64,000 nucleotides of DNA, taken from assembly GCA_937873155.1 (NCBI GenBank), contig CALMVZ010000018.1:1-64000 (forward strand). The letters run 5' to 3'. The stretch's first letter is position 1. Each line of letters begins with the position of its first letter. Shown here one piece after another: positions 42,445-51,264 of the stretch. This stretch comes from an uncultured Bacteroidota bacterium. GTDB lineage: Bacteria > Bacteroidota > Bacteroidia > B-17B0 > Aurantibacillaceae. Below the pieces are notes generated by a model. It searched no databases. It saw only the letters and a program-made list of their open reading frames with translations, and was not told the DNA's origin. The position numbers and the translations under genes were made by a program.

Positions 42445-43341
42445 ATGGAGCAGACAATAACACAGCAACAGCAACCATCAGGCAAGGGAAAAAAGATATT
42501 GCTTGTAGGATTAGGAATAGCAGCCACAGGCACATTGGGATACTTTGGTTACCAATGGTGGCAAAAACGCAAACAGTCAGGAAGTGATGCGGATACTTCG
42601 GGAGAAACACCTGACCTGGACTTAACTCCTCCTGCAAAAAATAGTTTTTCTCTTCCTGCTGCTCCTAAACGTAATGATGATTTTCCATTAAAAAAAGGCA
42701 GCAAAGGCGCACGAGTAAAACAGGTGCAGGAAGTATTGCTTGCTAAACTCGGAAAAGATGCACTCGGCAAAGCCGGAGCAGACGGAGATTTCGGAAGCAA
42801 AACAGAAGCGGCTCTTATTAAAGCAGGATATCCAAGCACCATTGATGAAAGCACCTTCAATGTAATGACACAGGGTGAAACTTTGGATGCTTCTGCAACA
42901 GCGAAAGAATTGTACAGCGCAGCCATCATTAAAAACTTCACCGGAGCAATTAAAGCCCTGCAAAAGCTAAAATCAAAAGATGATTACACCACAGTCTCTG
43001 ATGATTTTAAAACTAACTACCGCATCGGTGGAGTTCGACAAACGCTTGTCAACGGAATGCTCAACAGCTTTACCGATGAGAAGCAAAAGCAAGCGATCCG
43101 ATTGCAGTTCACCCGCATGGGACTGAATTACGATGGAAAGAAATGGTCACTGTCCGGTATTGAAAGCTCCAGTATCATCACCAAACAGCCAACACTGGTG
43201 TGGGTGCATTCAAAAAAAGCGATTAAAGTTCCATCCAATATGGTGCTTGGGAAAGTAATCGCACAAAAAGGAAATCACACATTATTTGAAAACAATGGAA
43301 AGCACTTTTTAGTGGAAACCAAAACCATCAATTACTTATGA
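42445..43341 (+). CDS. Membrane protein with peptidoglycan-binding domain
   Basis: Membrane helix near residue 20 (KILLVGLGIAATGTLGYFG), Pro-rich linker, then a PG_binding_1 domain (PLKKGSKGARVKQVQEVLLAKLG ... ADGDFGSKTEAALIKAG) at residues 75-130. A degenerate annexin-like helical segment (TAKELYSAAIIKNFTGAIKAL ... DDFKTNYRIGGVRQTL) and a beta-rich end follow. It probably holds the particle or a lytic enzyme at the cell wall. One base separates it from the preceding stop. Confidence 0.7.
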   Translation: MEQTITQQQQPSGKGKKILLVGLGIAATGTLGYFGYQWWQKRKQSGSDADTSGETPDLDLTPPAKNSFSLPAAPKRNDDFPLKKGSKGARVKQVQEVLLAKLGKDALGKAGADGDFGSKTEAALIKAGYPSTIDESTFNVMTQGETLDASATAKELYSAAIIKNFTGAIKALQKLKSKDDYTTVSDDFKTNYRIGGVRQTLVNGMLNSFTDEKQKQAIRLQFTRMGLNYDGKKWSLSGIESSSIITKQPTLVWVHSKKAIKVPSNMVLGKVIAQKGNHTLFENNGKHFLVETKTINYL

Positions 43342-43781
43342 ATTCAAGAAACATCAAATACATCGTGGTGCATTGCACAGCAACGCCCACCACAACCACT
43401 CTCGAATCCATCAAACGCTACTGGAAAGAACAGCGTGGATGGGGTGATACTCCCGGCTATCATTATTTCATTAAGCGTGACGGAACAATTGTTCAGTTGC
43501 TTGATGAAAAGAAAAACAGCTACGGAGTTTACAAACATAATTCTGAATGCATCAGCATCGCTTACGTTGGCGGTATTGATAAAGACGGAAAGCCTGTGGA
43601 CAACCGCAGCGATGCACAAAAGCATGCGATGTTTGACATCATTGTACGCTTAACGGAAAAATATCCTAATGCAGAAGTACTTGGACACAGAGATTTTCCG
43701 GGAGTAAAAAAAGCCTGCCCCTGCTTTGATGTAAAAGAGTGGCTAAAGAATTACGAACCTGATTTTAATTCCGCAGCATAA
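43338..43781 (+). CDS. N-acetylmuramoyl-L-alanine amidase (Amidase_2), candidate endolysin
   Basis: Zinc-amidase motifs are complete: KYIVVHCTATP (first His), YHYFIKRDGTIVQLL, and VLGHRDFPGVKKACPCFD (second His and Cys). At 147 residues it is the size of a T7 lysozyme-type enzyme with no signal peptide. It overlaps the gene before it by four bases and ends next to a transpeptidase-like gene and a holin-like gene. Cleaves the bond between MurNAc and the stem peptide; likely releases progeny. Confidence 0.85.
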   Translation: MNSRNIKYIVVHCTATPTTTTLESIKRYWKEQRGWGDTPGYHYFIKRDGTIVQLLDEKKNSYGVYKHNSECISIAYVGGIDKDGKPVDNRSDAQKHAMFDIIVRLTEKYPNAEVLGHRDFPGVKKACPCFDVKEWLKNYEPDFNSAA

Positions 43782-44521
43782 TGGTATTACAGAAGTTAAG
43801 AGCAATACTAAAGCACAATGGTTTTAAACTCTATACCCGCCCGTATGAGTTGAACATTGTCGGCTTGCGATCTGCCAGTACAGTTCCGAATCGCTTTGAT
43901 GACGAGATCCATGTGTTTTATAAGGTTAGCCCAATCAAATGGAACTATCACGTTTACAAAGCCACCACCGATCCGGGAACATTTTGGCTACGCAATCCGA
44001 TGCAGCCACAGGGAACTGCCATTCTCGCCCAAGGGCAATATGAGCATGCTTATGAGATGGGCTTACACCGTGGACAGTACACCGCTTTGGTACAGCGCAA
44101 ACCTGTAACTGTTATCCGGGATTATGACCGTGATGCCATGCTTGATTTTTACAACGGTAAAAAAACGAAGGGCTTGTATGGAATCAATGTCCACAGAGCC
44201 AATAAAACAGGAACAACCAAAACCGTAGATAAAAATTCAGCAGGATGTCAGGTATTTGAAAATGCAACAGCCTTTCAGCAATTCATGCTTCTGTGTGAAC
44301 GCCATCGCCGGATGTACGGCAATAAATTCACTTACACTTTGATTGATTTCAGAGCAGTAAAAAGAGAAACCTACAGGCGCATCGCAGTTGGAGCAGGAAT
44401 AGTTGGTCTGCTTGCATTAGGGTACATCGCTTTCACCGGAGGCGATAAACTCAAAAACATCGCTGAACAAATCAGCGAAACATTTAATCACCTATTTAAA
44501 AAACAAGAACAGCAACCATGA
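43781..44521 (+). CDS. L,D-transpeptidase-like protein with C-terminal membrane helix
   Basis: A possible YkuD-like active site: KGLYGINVHRANKTGTTKT ... NSAGCQVF, with His and then S-A-G-C, matching the H-x(n)-[ST]-x-G-C pattern. A membrane helix (VGAGIVGLLALGYIAFTG) lies near residue 215, followed by an amphipathic end. It may be a peptidoglycan-processing or lysis-control protein. If the Cys is not catalytic, it is simply an uncharacterised phage membrane protein. Confidence 0.5.
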   Translation: MVLQKLRAILKHNGFKLYTRPYELNIVGLRSASTVPNRFDDEIHVFYKVSPIKWNYHVYKATTDPGTFWLRNPMQPQGTAILAQGQYEHAYEMGLHRGQYTALVQRKPVTVIRDYDRDAMLDFYNGKKTKGLYGINVHRANKTGTTKTVDKNSAGCQVFENATAFQQFMLLCERHRRMYGNKFTYTLIDFRAVKRETYRRIAVGAGIVGLLALGYIAFTGGDKLKNIAEQISETFNHLFKKQEQQP

Positions 44522-44754
44522 AAGTAAAAGACATCTTACACCAGTTACTAAAAGACAAAGACGGAAATTTCTCTTTACGAGAAGCCGTTACGCTGACCTA
44601 CGTTCTTATGTCAATCATTAGCTGGGTGTCACAGCAGTTCTTTGGTATGGAGGTTCCTGAATACATGTTCTATGCATTCATCAGCATGATTGGTGCAGGT
44701 ACGTTCGGTTACTCTCTTGAGAAAAAGTCGTCGTCAGCGACGACAGGCAATTAA
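44518..44754 (+). CDS. Holin-like small membrane protein, 78 aa
   Basis: Charged N-terminus (MKVKDILHQLLKDKDGNFSLR), then two helices (AVTLTYVLMSIISWVSQQFF, YMFYAFISMIGAGTFGYSL) and a basic tail. Charge and size match class II holins, and it lies behind the amidase with a four-base overlap. A hairpin (GTCGTCG/CGACGAC) lies in its 3' end. Confidence 0.65.
   Translation: MKVKDILHQLLKDKDGNFSLREAVTLTYVLMSIISWVSQQFFGMEVPEYMFYAFISMIGAGTFGYSLEKKSSSATTGN
44727..44744 (+). other. Hairpin in the 3' end of the holin-like gene
   Basis: Stem GTCGTCG (44727-44733) / CGACGAC (44738-44744), loop TCAG. No T-run. It may tune translation of the following spanin-like gene. Confidence 0.5.
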
Positions 44755-44782
44755 TTATTAACCAATAAAAATTAGAAAAAAT

Positions 44783-45427
44783 ATGAAACGAGTTCCATTA
44801 GTTATTTTATTTACAGCATTGATCACAGGTTTGTTCCTGTCACTGTGTACCTGCAATAACGGAGAGAAAGTGAAGACGGATAAAACGGAAATCATAAAGG
44901 CTTCAGAAAAAGCGGAGCGCATTGACACCAATTACAAAGCTGCTTTTGAATCCTTACAAACACACAGCGACAGTTTGCAAAAGGAACTATCCTTCACTCA
45001 AAACAAACTGAAAGCAACCAAGTTCAAGTTGAATCAATCGCAAATTGCGCTTGTTGCATTAGCTGAAAAACAAAGCGACACCTTGAGTTTTGAGCAATTG
45101 CTGAATGATTGTGATTCCTTAAAACAGCAAACACTCGCTTATGTAGCATGGGTGGACAGTACACAAAGCATCTACGAAACCAACATCCTGCAACTTCAGG
45201 AAATGGTCGCAACGAAAGATTCGCAGATTGTGGTTTGTGCGGCCTCCTATTCACAGATAAAAGGTTTGTTGGATGACAATTTAGAAAGGGAACGAAAGCT
45301 CACCGATGATTTGAATACAGCCTACAAATCTCAGCGCAGAAAAGTGCTGCAAAATAAACTGCTTGCCGGAGGCATGCTTATACTATCAGGAATCGCTACA
45401 ACACTTTACATCAACGCCAATAAATAA
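44783..45427 (+). CDS. Candidate one-piece spanin: lipoprotein with coiled coil and C-terminal membrane helix
   Basis: A lipobox at the N-terminus (LITGLFLSLCTCNN) indicates outer-membrane attachment. The middle is a long coiled coil (FESLQTHSDSLQKELSFTQNKLKATKFKLNQSQ..., ERERKLTDDLNTAYKSQRRKVLQ), and a membrane helix closes the protein (LAGGMLILSGIATTLYI). This is the layout of u-spanins, which fuse inner and outer membranes after endolysin action. Next to holin- and amidase-like genes the role is well supported, though unproven. Confidence 0.6.
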   Translation: MKRVPLVILFTALITGLFLSLCTCNNGEKVKTDKTEIIKASEKAERIDTNYKAAFESLQTHSDSLQKELSFTQNKLKATKFKLNQSQIALVALAEKQSDTLSFEQLLNDCDSLKQQTLAYVAWVDSTQSIYETNILQLQEMVATKDSQIVVCAASYSQIKGLLDDNLERERKLTDDLNTAYKSQRRKVLQNKLLAGGMLILSGIATTLYINANK

Positions 45428-45618
45428 TGAAAGAAAAAACAATCGTATCATCCGTTACACTCGCTGCTTCACTCATCAGCTACTTCTACGCCAAAGAAGC
45501 ACAAAAGGACACCATTCCATTTGTAATGATTGGCGGGTTCATGGGGGCTGTAATCGGTGAAGTGATTGTAGGAGCAATTAACAACAGTAAAAACAACCAA
45601 GACAAAAAGGAGGACTAA
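45427..45618 (+). CDS. Small two-helix membrane protein, 63 aa
   Basis: Two hydrophobic segments (IVSSVTLAASLISYFYA, FVMIGGFMGAVIGEVIVGAI) and a polar, Lys/Asp-rich tail. Shares its first base with the stop before it and has GGAGG before the next start. Could be a second holin or antiholin, or a virion membrane protein. Confidence 0.55.
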   Translation: MKEKTIVSSVTLAASLISYFYAKEAQKDTIPFVMIGGFMGAVIGEVIVGAINNSKNNQDKKED

Positions 45619-46179
45619 ATGGCAACAGAAATCATCAACAACGGATCGAGCCTTAAAATTATAACAGATGGCTCACCACGATTTGTTCTGAAAAATCAAA
45701 TCAAAGAAGTGGAAGTGGTAAGAGATACCATTATTAAAATCGACATCGGTCAGGGAGCATTGTATAATGTGTTTGTAGACCAAACCGAAGTCACCAATCC
45801 GGCAAGTGCAACTGTGGAAGAGTTGAGAGATAAAATCATCGACATGCTTCAAACAGCAGCAGCGGTTGGTTTGGCTACGGAAGCAAAACAAACCGAAGGC
45901 AATGCGGAGATTGTGAATTTGAAAAATTCGGTAGCTCAATTATCTGAAAAGGTAACAAGCATGAACGACAAAATCTTCTACGAGCCTAAACTGGTAGATG
46001 AAACAAATTCAAATGCAGTTTACAAAGGTTTTGCGAATCCGGGAGCAGCAACCGACCAAGCTGTATGGGCAATCTTAAAGGTGACTAACAACAAAGGAGT
46101 TCTTTCTTATCACTGGGCAGGTGGTAATAAAAACTTCGATAAAGTTTGGGACAACCGTAAAGCACTTGTGTACAGCTAA
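45619..46179 (+). CDS. Virion adhesin-like protein, 186 aa
   Basis: The end of the protein, ATDQAVWAILKVTNNKGVLSYHWAGGNKNFDKVWDNRKALVYS, follows the pattern W-x-I-x-x-V-T-x-x-x-G ... FD-x-V-W-D-x-R that recurs at the C-termini of phage tail and spike proteins. A beta region (SLKIITDGSPRFVL) and a coiled coil (IVNLKNSVAQLSEKVTSM) precede it. It is the last gene of the structural operon. Best guess: spike or receptor-binding protein. Confidence 0.6.
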   Translation: MATEIINNGSSLKIITDGSPRFVLKNQIKEVEVVRDTIIKIDIGQGALYNVFVDQTEVTNPASATVEELRDKIIDMLQTAAAVGLATEAKQTEGNAEIVNLKNSVAQLSEKVTSMNDKIFYEPKLVDETNSNAVYKGFANPGAATDQAVWAILKVTNNKGVLSYHWAGGNKNFDKVWDNRKALVYS

Positions 46180-46190
46180 AGACTAAAACT

Positions 46191-46217
46191 AAAGCCGGGC
46201 TTGACTGCCCGGCTTTT
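46191..46217 (+). terminator. Terminator of the virus-like structural operon
   Basis: Stem AAAGCCGGGC (46191-46200) / GCCCGGCTTT (46207-46216), 6-base loop, short T-run. It ends the 35285-46179 transcript. Confidence 0.85.
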
Positions 46218-46228
46218 AATTAAAAACT

Positions 46229-48055
46229 ATGAAAAGGAAATTAAATCAAAAAGGAGTATATGTTTTTGCTTTGGGCGATGTTCCTAAAATGAATATCCCT
46301 GAAATAAAACTGCGTTATGTATCATCTGCAAACAAAACCTTTTCAGAGAAGATCACCAAATCACAGGATGCAGAAAAAATCTTCAGGCAGATATTCGGGA
46401 AAGATGAAATTGAATTAAGGGAACAGGTAGTTGTATTGTATCTGAATAATGCCAATAAGGTAATTGGCTATTACCGCCACACCACAGGCGGATTAACCAG
46501 TTCATTAATCGATACACGCTTAATCCTTGCAACAGCTCTTAAAAGTTTAAGTACCGGAATCATCATCTGCCACAATCATCCGAGCGGTGCGCTTGTGCCA
46601 AGCCAGTCGGATATAAAACTCACTTCCAGTTTAAAGACCGCTGCAAAACAAATGGATATTCAGCTCTTGGATCACATCATCATCACTAAAGAGAGTTATT
46701 ATTCATTTGCCGACCAGGGAGAATTAAGTTTAAACGGAACTTCCGTAAAAGGAAAAGAAATCGTTTATCTCGATCTGTTCAGCGGTACTGGCGGATTTGC
46801 AAAGGGATTGCAGAATGCGGGCTTTTCATTTAGAAAACACTATTTCTCTGAGATAGATAAATACTCCATTGCTAACTATCAATACAATTTCAGAAATGCG
46901 AAAAACATCGGAGACATCCAAAAAGTCAAGGGCAAACAAATCGAACGCCCGAACATCATCACCTTTGGTTCACCCTGTCAGGATATTTCCATTGCTGGAA
47001 AATTCAAAGGGCTCAAAGGAAAAAGAAGCAGCCTCTTTTTTGAAGCTGTTAGAATCATCCGTGAATGCAGACCCGATGTTTTTATCTTTGAAAACGTCAA
47101 AGGACTTTTTTCCAGTAACGAAGGCAAAGACTTTGAGGTCGTACTTCAAACGCTTGCCGACATTGGGCTTTATGAATGCCAATGGCAACTGCTTAATACT
47201 TGCTGGTTTTTACCCCAAAACAGAGAGCGGATATACCTTGTCGGACATCTTAGAGGAACATCCACACCACAGATATTTCCTTTCGGAGAAAGCCATCAAA
47301 GGAATCATGCGATCCATCAAAAAGAATCTCAAAGGAAAAGTTTAAGTCCAACGATTGATACAAAGGTCGGTGAATCATCACACCGCAGTCCATACATCCT
47401 TCACTGGAAAAATTCAACCGATAAATGGGTAAAAGAACGCATGGATAAAAGCCCTGCGCTGAAAGCACAATCAGATTTGGTGAGACAACCGCTTGTTGTT
47501 AGTGGTGCAGCTTACCGTACACGAAATTACAAAGGGCAACCGGGTAAAATTGAAGTACGGAAAGATAAGAACGCCAATCAGCTCACCACTGTGCAAAAGG
47601 ACAGCATGGTTTTATTCCATGTTCCCGAAGCGACACGAAAAGGATATGCTACCGCAACAGAAGGAGACAGCATTAACCTTTCATTTTTGGAAGCCAACAG
47701 AAGAAGAGGAAGAGTTGGAAAAGGCATCGCCAATACCATCGACACAGGTGTTCAGCAATACACACTTAAGCAGGGAAGCCTGAGAAGATTGACTCCTGTG
47801 GAATGTGAACGCTTGCAGGGATTCCCGGACAACTGGACTAAATGGGGTTTGTTTGACGGAACTATGAAAGAGATATCCGATGCGCAGCGGTATAAAATGC
47901 TTGGCAATGCAGTGACAGTTGCTGTTGTTGAAGCCATTGCTATGCGACTGCTTGGTAAGACAGTCAAGCAGGTTGTACTTGAAAACGATGAACAAATTAA
48001 ACTGCTGACAATTGAACTGGAACTTGAATTACTGAATTTGAAACACGCTGCTTAA
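46229..48055 (+). CDS. Fusion of RadC/JAB domain and C5-cytosine DNA methyltransferase
   Basis: Residues 45-165 are a RadC-like JAB domain with the metal motif HNHPSGALVPSQSD. From residue 180 a C5-cytosine methyltransferase follows with motif I (DLFSGTGGFAKGL), catalytic motif IV (GSPCQDISIAGKF), ENVKG, QNRERIYLVG and the closing RRLTPVECERLQGFPDNW / LGNAVTVAVVEAI. Both are complete in one 608-residue protein; normally they are separate genes. Probably modifies element DNA to escape restriction. Confidence 0.9.
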   Translation: MKRKLNQKGVYVFALGDVPKMNIPEIKLRYVSSANKTFSEKITKSQDAEKIFRQIFGKDEIELREQVVVLYLNNANKVIGYYRHTTGGLTSSLIDTRLILATALKSLSTGIIICHNHPSGALVPSQSDIKLTSSLKTAAKQMDIQLLDHIIITKESYYSFADQGELSLNGTSVKGKEIVYLDLFSGTGGFAKGLQNAGFSFRKHYFSEIDKYSIANYQYNFRNAKNIGDIQKVKGKQIERPNIITFGSPCQDISIAGKFKGLKGKRSSLFFEAVRIIRECRPDVFIFENVKGLFSSNEGKDFEVVLQTLADIGLYECQWQLLNTCWFLPQNRERIYLVGHLRGTSTPQIFPFGESHQRNHAIHQKESQRKSLSPTIDTKVGESSHRSPYILHWKNSTDKWVKERMDKSPALKAQSDLVRQPLVVSGAAYRTRNYKGQPGKIEVRKDKNANQLTTVQKDSMVLFHVPEATRKGYATATEGDSINLSFLEANRRRGRVGKGIANTIDTGVQQYTLKQGSLRRLTPVECERLQGFPDNWTKWGLFDGTMKEISDAQRYKMLGNAVTVAVVEAIAMRLLGKTVKQVVLENDEQIKLLTIELELELLNLKHAA

Positions 48056-48922
48056 ATGAAAACACCAATTACATACTACGGAGGGAAACAGACAATGGTA
48101 AAATATCTGCTTGACCTGATACCGGCTCACCGCATTTACTGCGAACCATTCTTTGGGGGCGGTGCTTTATTCTTTGCAAAACCTAAATCAGAAGTGGAAG
48201 TCATCAACGATAAAAATGGTGAAGTGATTAATTTCTTCAAAGTCATTAAAACCAAATTCCCTGAACTGCAAAAGGAAATACAGGCAACCCTACACAGCCG
48301 TGAGCTCTATAAAAAAGCAATGGTGGTGTATGAAAACCCGGATTTGTTTCCGGATGTAAAACGTGCATGGGCTCTGTGGACTTTGACCAATCAGGGCTTT
48401 GCGGGGCTTATTGGTTCATGGGGCTTTGGCAAAACGAACTCCAAAGAAAAATCACTTGCCAATAAAAGAGAAGATTTTACTCATGCTTATGCACAGCGTT
48501 TAAAAATGGTGCAGATTGAAAACAACGATGCGTTAAAAGTGATTGACCGCTGTGATGCAAAGGATGCTTTCATTTATGCCGACCCGCCATACATCGGCTC
48601 GGACATGGGGCATTACAAAGGATATTCTGAAAATGATTACAGGGAACTGTTAACTGCACTTTCAAAAGTGAAGGGTAAGTTTTTACTGAGCTCATATCCT
48701 TCGCCTATACTCAGCCAGTTCATTAGGAAATATAAATGGCGGACAAAGAAGGTGGAGAAATCAGTGGCTGTTACCAAGCACACCGATAAAAAGAAAACAG
48801 AGATGCTTGTTTTCAATTATGACCCGCAGAAGATCACACCAATGAAAACAGATCCGAAACTGAAAAGCATCTCAGTAAAAGAAATTGAATCAAAACTTAA
48901 ACGCTTAAAATTCGCAGCATAA
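48056..48922 (+). CDS. Dam-type (D12) N6-adenine DNA methyltransferase
   Basis: D12-class motifs: PITYYGGKQTMVKYLLDLIP with YCEPFFGGGALFF (motifs X and I), and FIYADPPYIGSD (D-P-P-Y, motif IV). Length (288 aa) is usual for Dam family. The start adjoins the previous stop and its stop overlaps the ATPase start. Orphan methylase without a nuclease here; likely anti-restriction or regulatory. Confidence 0.9.
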   Translation: MKTPITYYGGKQTMVKYLLDLIPAHRIYCEPFFGGGALFFAKPKSEVEVINDKNGEVINFFKVIKTKFPELQKEIQATLHSRELYKKAMVVYENPDLFPDVKRAWALWTLTNQGFAGLIGSWGFGKTNSKEKSLANKREDFTHAYAQRLKMVQIENNDALKVIDRCDAKDAFIYADPPYIGSDMGHYKGYSENDYRELLTALSKVKGKFLLSSYPSPILSQFIRKYKWRTKKVEKSVAVTKHTDKKKTEMLVFNYDPQKITPMKTDPKLKSISVKEIESKLKRLKFAA

Positions 48923-51264
48923 TGAAGGGAACGAAAATAACAACCGACAACTACTTTGAAACCATCGAGGAGATTGGTTTTGAAAATCTGCCAAAAGTAT
49001 TACAGGAATCGCACATGGTGATTCTCTCTAAAACCGATGAGGGTGAGGACTGGGACAGATATAAAAACGAACCTGATTTAAAACGCATGATAAATCTTGC
49101 CTTTAAAAAACTGGAGGAGTTTGTGAATTCCGGCAGTAAAGCTTTGTCAGGCACAGAACATCCTGAATTGAAAAGAGCCAAGGAGGATGCAAAGAATTAT
49201 CACAAATTAAGCACCGACCAGTTAAAGATGATTTATCGACTTGAACAGGATGCCGAACTGGAAGATGGTGAGAGCGAATGGATCACCATCAGAAAAAAAG
49301 CGATTGAAAAGGAAATGAAAAAAAGAGGTGTTCAGTTGGAAGGATCTGAATCCGGTACACCAAAAAAGAAAAATCCTTATGGTGAAATTTCTACTGAAGT
49401 AAGATTCATCAACCGCTTCTTGGATTTCAATGACAAAATACTTTACAAAAAGACCTTTGAGATTTTTATTGATGAATTACAAAGGGCAATTTCAGAAAAG
49501 CAAATCACAAAGAAATCTCCGGTTGCCAAAGATATCATGGCTATTCAGCAGGCGGTGCTTAATGCCTTTAACAGCATGAGCAACGCCAAACATTTTGTAC
49601 TGAAACCTGCCACAGTTAAACGGTTAAAAGCCATTATTGAAAAATATGAGAATGCTTACGATGATATTGACGAGTCATACATCAAAGTGAAAAAGAAAAA
49701 GATGGACTTGAGCGGAATCAATCAGCCCTCACCACAGGTGAATGTAATGCCAAGTACCGACTTTTCAAATCTTCACTTTGACACTATTGGCTTCAAAGAC
49801 AAATGGCTTGCATTTATAGGCGATCCTGCGCCCGGATTTACTGCAATGGTATTCGGTATGCCTAAAATGGGGAAAAGCTATTTGTGCGTAGATTTTGCCG
49901 GTTATTTGGCACGAAATCATGGCAGGGTACTGTACGTTGCCAAAGAAGAGAAACTGGATGCCACGCTTCAAAAGAAATTAAAAGACAAAGACGTTGCTCA
50001 TGAGAACCTCTTTGTTGCGGATGCTTTACCTGCTGACCTTTCTGCATATGACTTTATCTTCCTGGACTCGGTCAACAAACTTGGTCTTCAGCCCAAAGAC
50101 CTTGACAAACTGAAAGCCGACAATAAAGGAAAATCCTTCATTTATATTTTTCAGGCTACCAAAGGCGGGAAATTCAAAGGCAATAATGAATTTCAGCACG
50201 ATGTGGATGTTGTGATTGAAGTGCCTGAACAAGGAAAAGCTGTGCAGTTCGGACGATTCAATCAGGGAGGAGAAATAGACATTTTTGAAAATTCATCTTC
50301 TTTATCGGGTGTTCCCTTGCGTGTTCCGAAAGATGTGTCGATGTTAGCAGGAAAGAAACAAGAGCCAATGGAAAACGGTAAAATCGGAAAAGAACTAAAG
50401 GTTAAAATTGAGCATCACTCATGGGGAGATGTTGTAGTTTTAAAACATGGTATTGACTGGCATGCCATATTACACCCTGACGACATTAAAGCTATTGCAA
50501 AGCTTCACATTTGGGAAAAGGTTACCATCAAAGATGAGCAAGGTTATACATGGGAAGTCAGAAATAACGGAGAAGGGTTCAACCTGAATAATCTTTACAG
50601 CAACTACAAAGGGCATTTTAAAATTGACAGAGAATATCTGAATGCCCAGTTAAAAGGGAAAGCGTTGAAAAAAACTGCACCCGTAAAAGAGAAAAAGTAT
50701 CCGGCGTGGACTTCTCCTGAACACATGAATGCAAGCGATCACGGAATGCTTCGCCATATTTATGACCTTTACTCTGAAGGAAGAATGCAAGAGGCTATGG
50801 ATTACGCCAGTCACGTAGGAGACACAGCAATTCGTGAAGAGATACCGGGCGAGATTTGGAAAGCGATGGGTGGTCAGTTAACTCCAACAGGAAAAGCTAA
50901 ACTGAAAAAGAACCGTAAACTTTTAGTTTCATCAAAGAGAAAAACTATCACTAAAAAAACAGAACTTGGAATTGCACTCGAAGAACTCGCTATTGAAATG
51001 TTGCCCGAAGATGCCGACAGAACTGAAATCGTAGAAATAATTTATTCACAACCAAAACGTGTTGAGGAGATGGCAAAGTCAATGGCTGAACAAGCAATTG
51101 AAGATGAACATCTGAAAATAAAAATAAAATCTCTCAAATACAGAGAAAACGATTCAGATAATATCACAACGGGTGCATCATACTTTGATGTTGTTTTGGA
51201 AGGAGAGAAAAGCGAAATCAAAAAGATTGCAGGGGAGGATAAATTGTTTTACTGTGAATGGTAA
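48922..51264 (+). CDS. Large protein with RadA/RecA-like ATPase domain, 780 aa
   Basis: Residues 1-230 are helical and of the kind seen in phage polyvalent proteins (VRFINRFLDFNDKILYKKTFEIFIDEL). At about residue 310 a RecA-like core begins with FGMPKMGKSYLCVDFAG (Walker A), RVLYVAKEEK (RadA-like), and YDFIFLDSVNK (Walker B). The C-terminal 300 residues add beta-rich and helical segments (SPEHMNASDHGMLRHIYDLY). There is no HerA/FtsK packaging signature. It may drive DNA recombination or replication; a packaging role is possible but not shown. Confidence 0.7.
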   Translation: MKGTKITTDNYFETIEEIGFENLPKVLQESHMVILSKTDEGEDWDRYKNEPDLKRMINLAFKKLEEFVNSGSKALSGTEHPELKRAKEDAKNYHKLSTDQLKMIYRLEQDAELEDGESEWITIRKKAIEKEMKKRGVQLEGSESGTPKKKNPYGEISTEVRFINRFLDFNDKILYKKTFEIFIDELQRAISEKQITKKSPVAKDIMAIQQAVLNAFNSMSNAKHFVLKPATVKRLKAIIEKYENAYDDIDESYIKVKKKKMDLSGINQPSPQVNVMPSTDFSNLHFDTIGFKDKWLAFIGDPAPGFTAMVFGMPKMGKSYLCVDFAGYLARNHGRVLYVAKEEKLDATLQKKLKDKDVAHENLFVADALPADLSAYDFIFLDSVNKLGLQPKDLDKLKADNKGKSFIYIFQATKGGKFKGNNEFQHDVDVVIEVPEQGKAVQFGRFNQGGEIDIFENSSSLSGVPLRVPKDVSMLAGKKQEPMENGKIGKELKVKIEHHSWGDVVVLKHGIDWHAILHPDDIKAIAKLHIWEKVTIKDEQGYTWEVRNNGEGFNLNNLYSNYKGHFKIDREYLNAQLKGKALKKTAPVKEKKYPAWTSPEHMNASDHGMLRHIYDLYSEGRMQEAMDYASHVGDTAIREEIPGEIWKAMGGQLTPTGKAKLKKNRKLLVSSKRKTITKKTELGIALEELAIEMLPEDADRTEIVEIIYSQPKRVEEMAKSMAEQAIEDEHLKIKIKSLKYRENDSDNITTGASYFDVVLEGEKSEIKKIAGEDKLFYCEW

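Noticed and set aside
41832-42637. Two long minus-strand frames (189-234 codons) opposite the annexin-like gene
   Set aside because: Cys/Phe/Ser-rich shadow translations without any domain, covering well-supported plus-strand genes.
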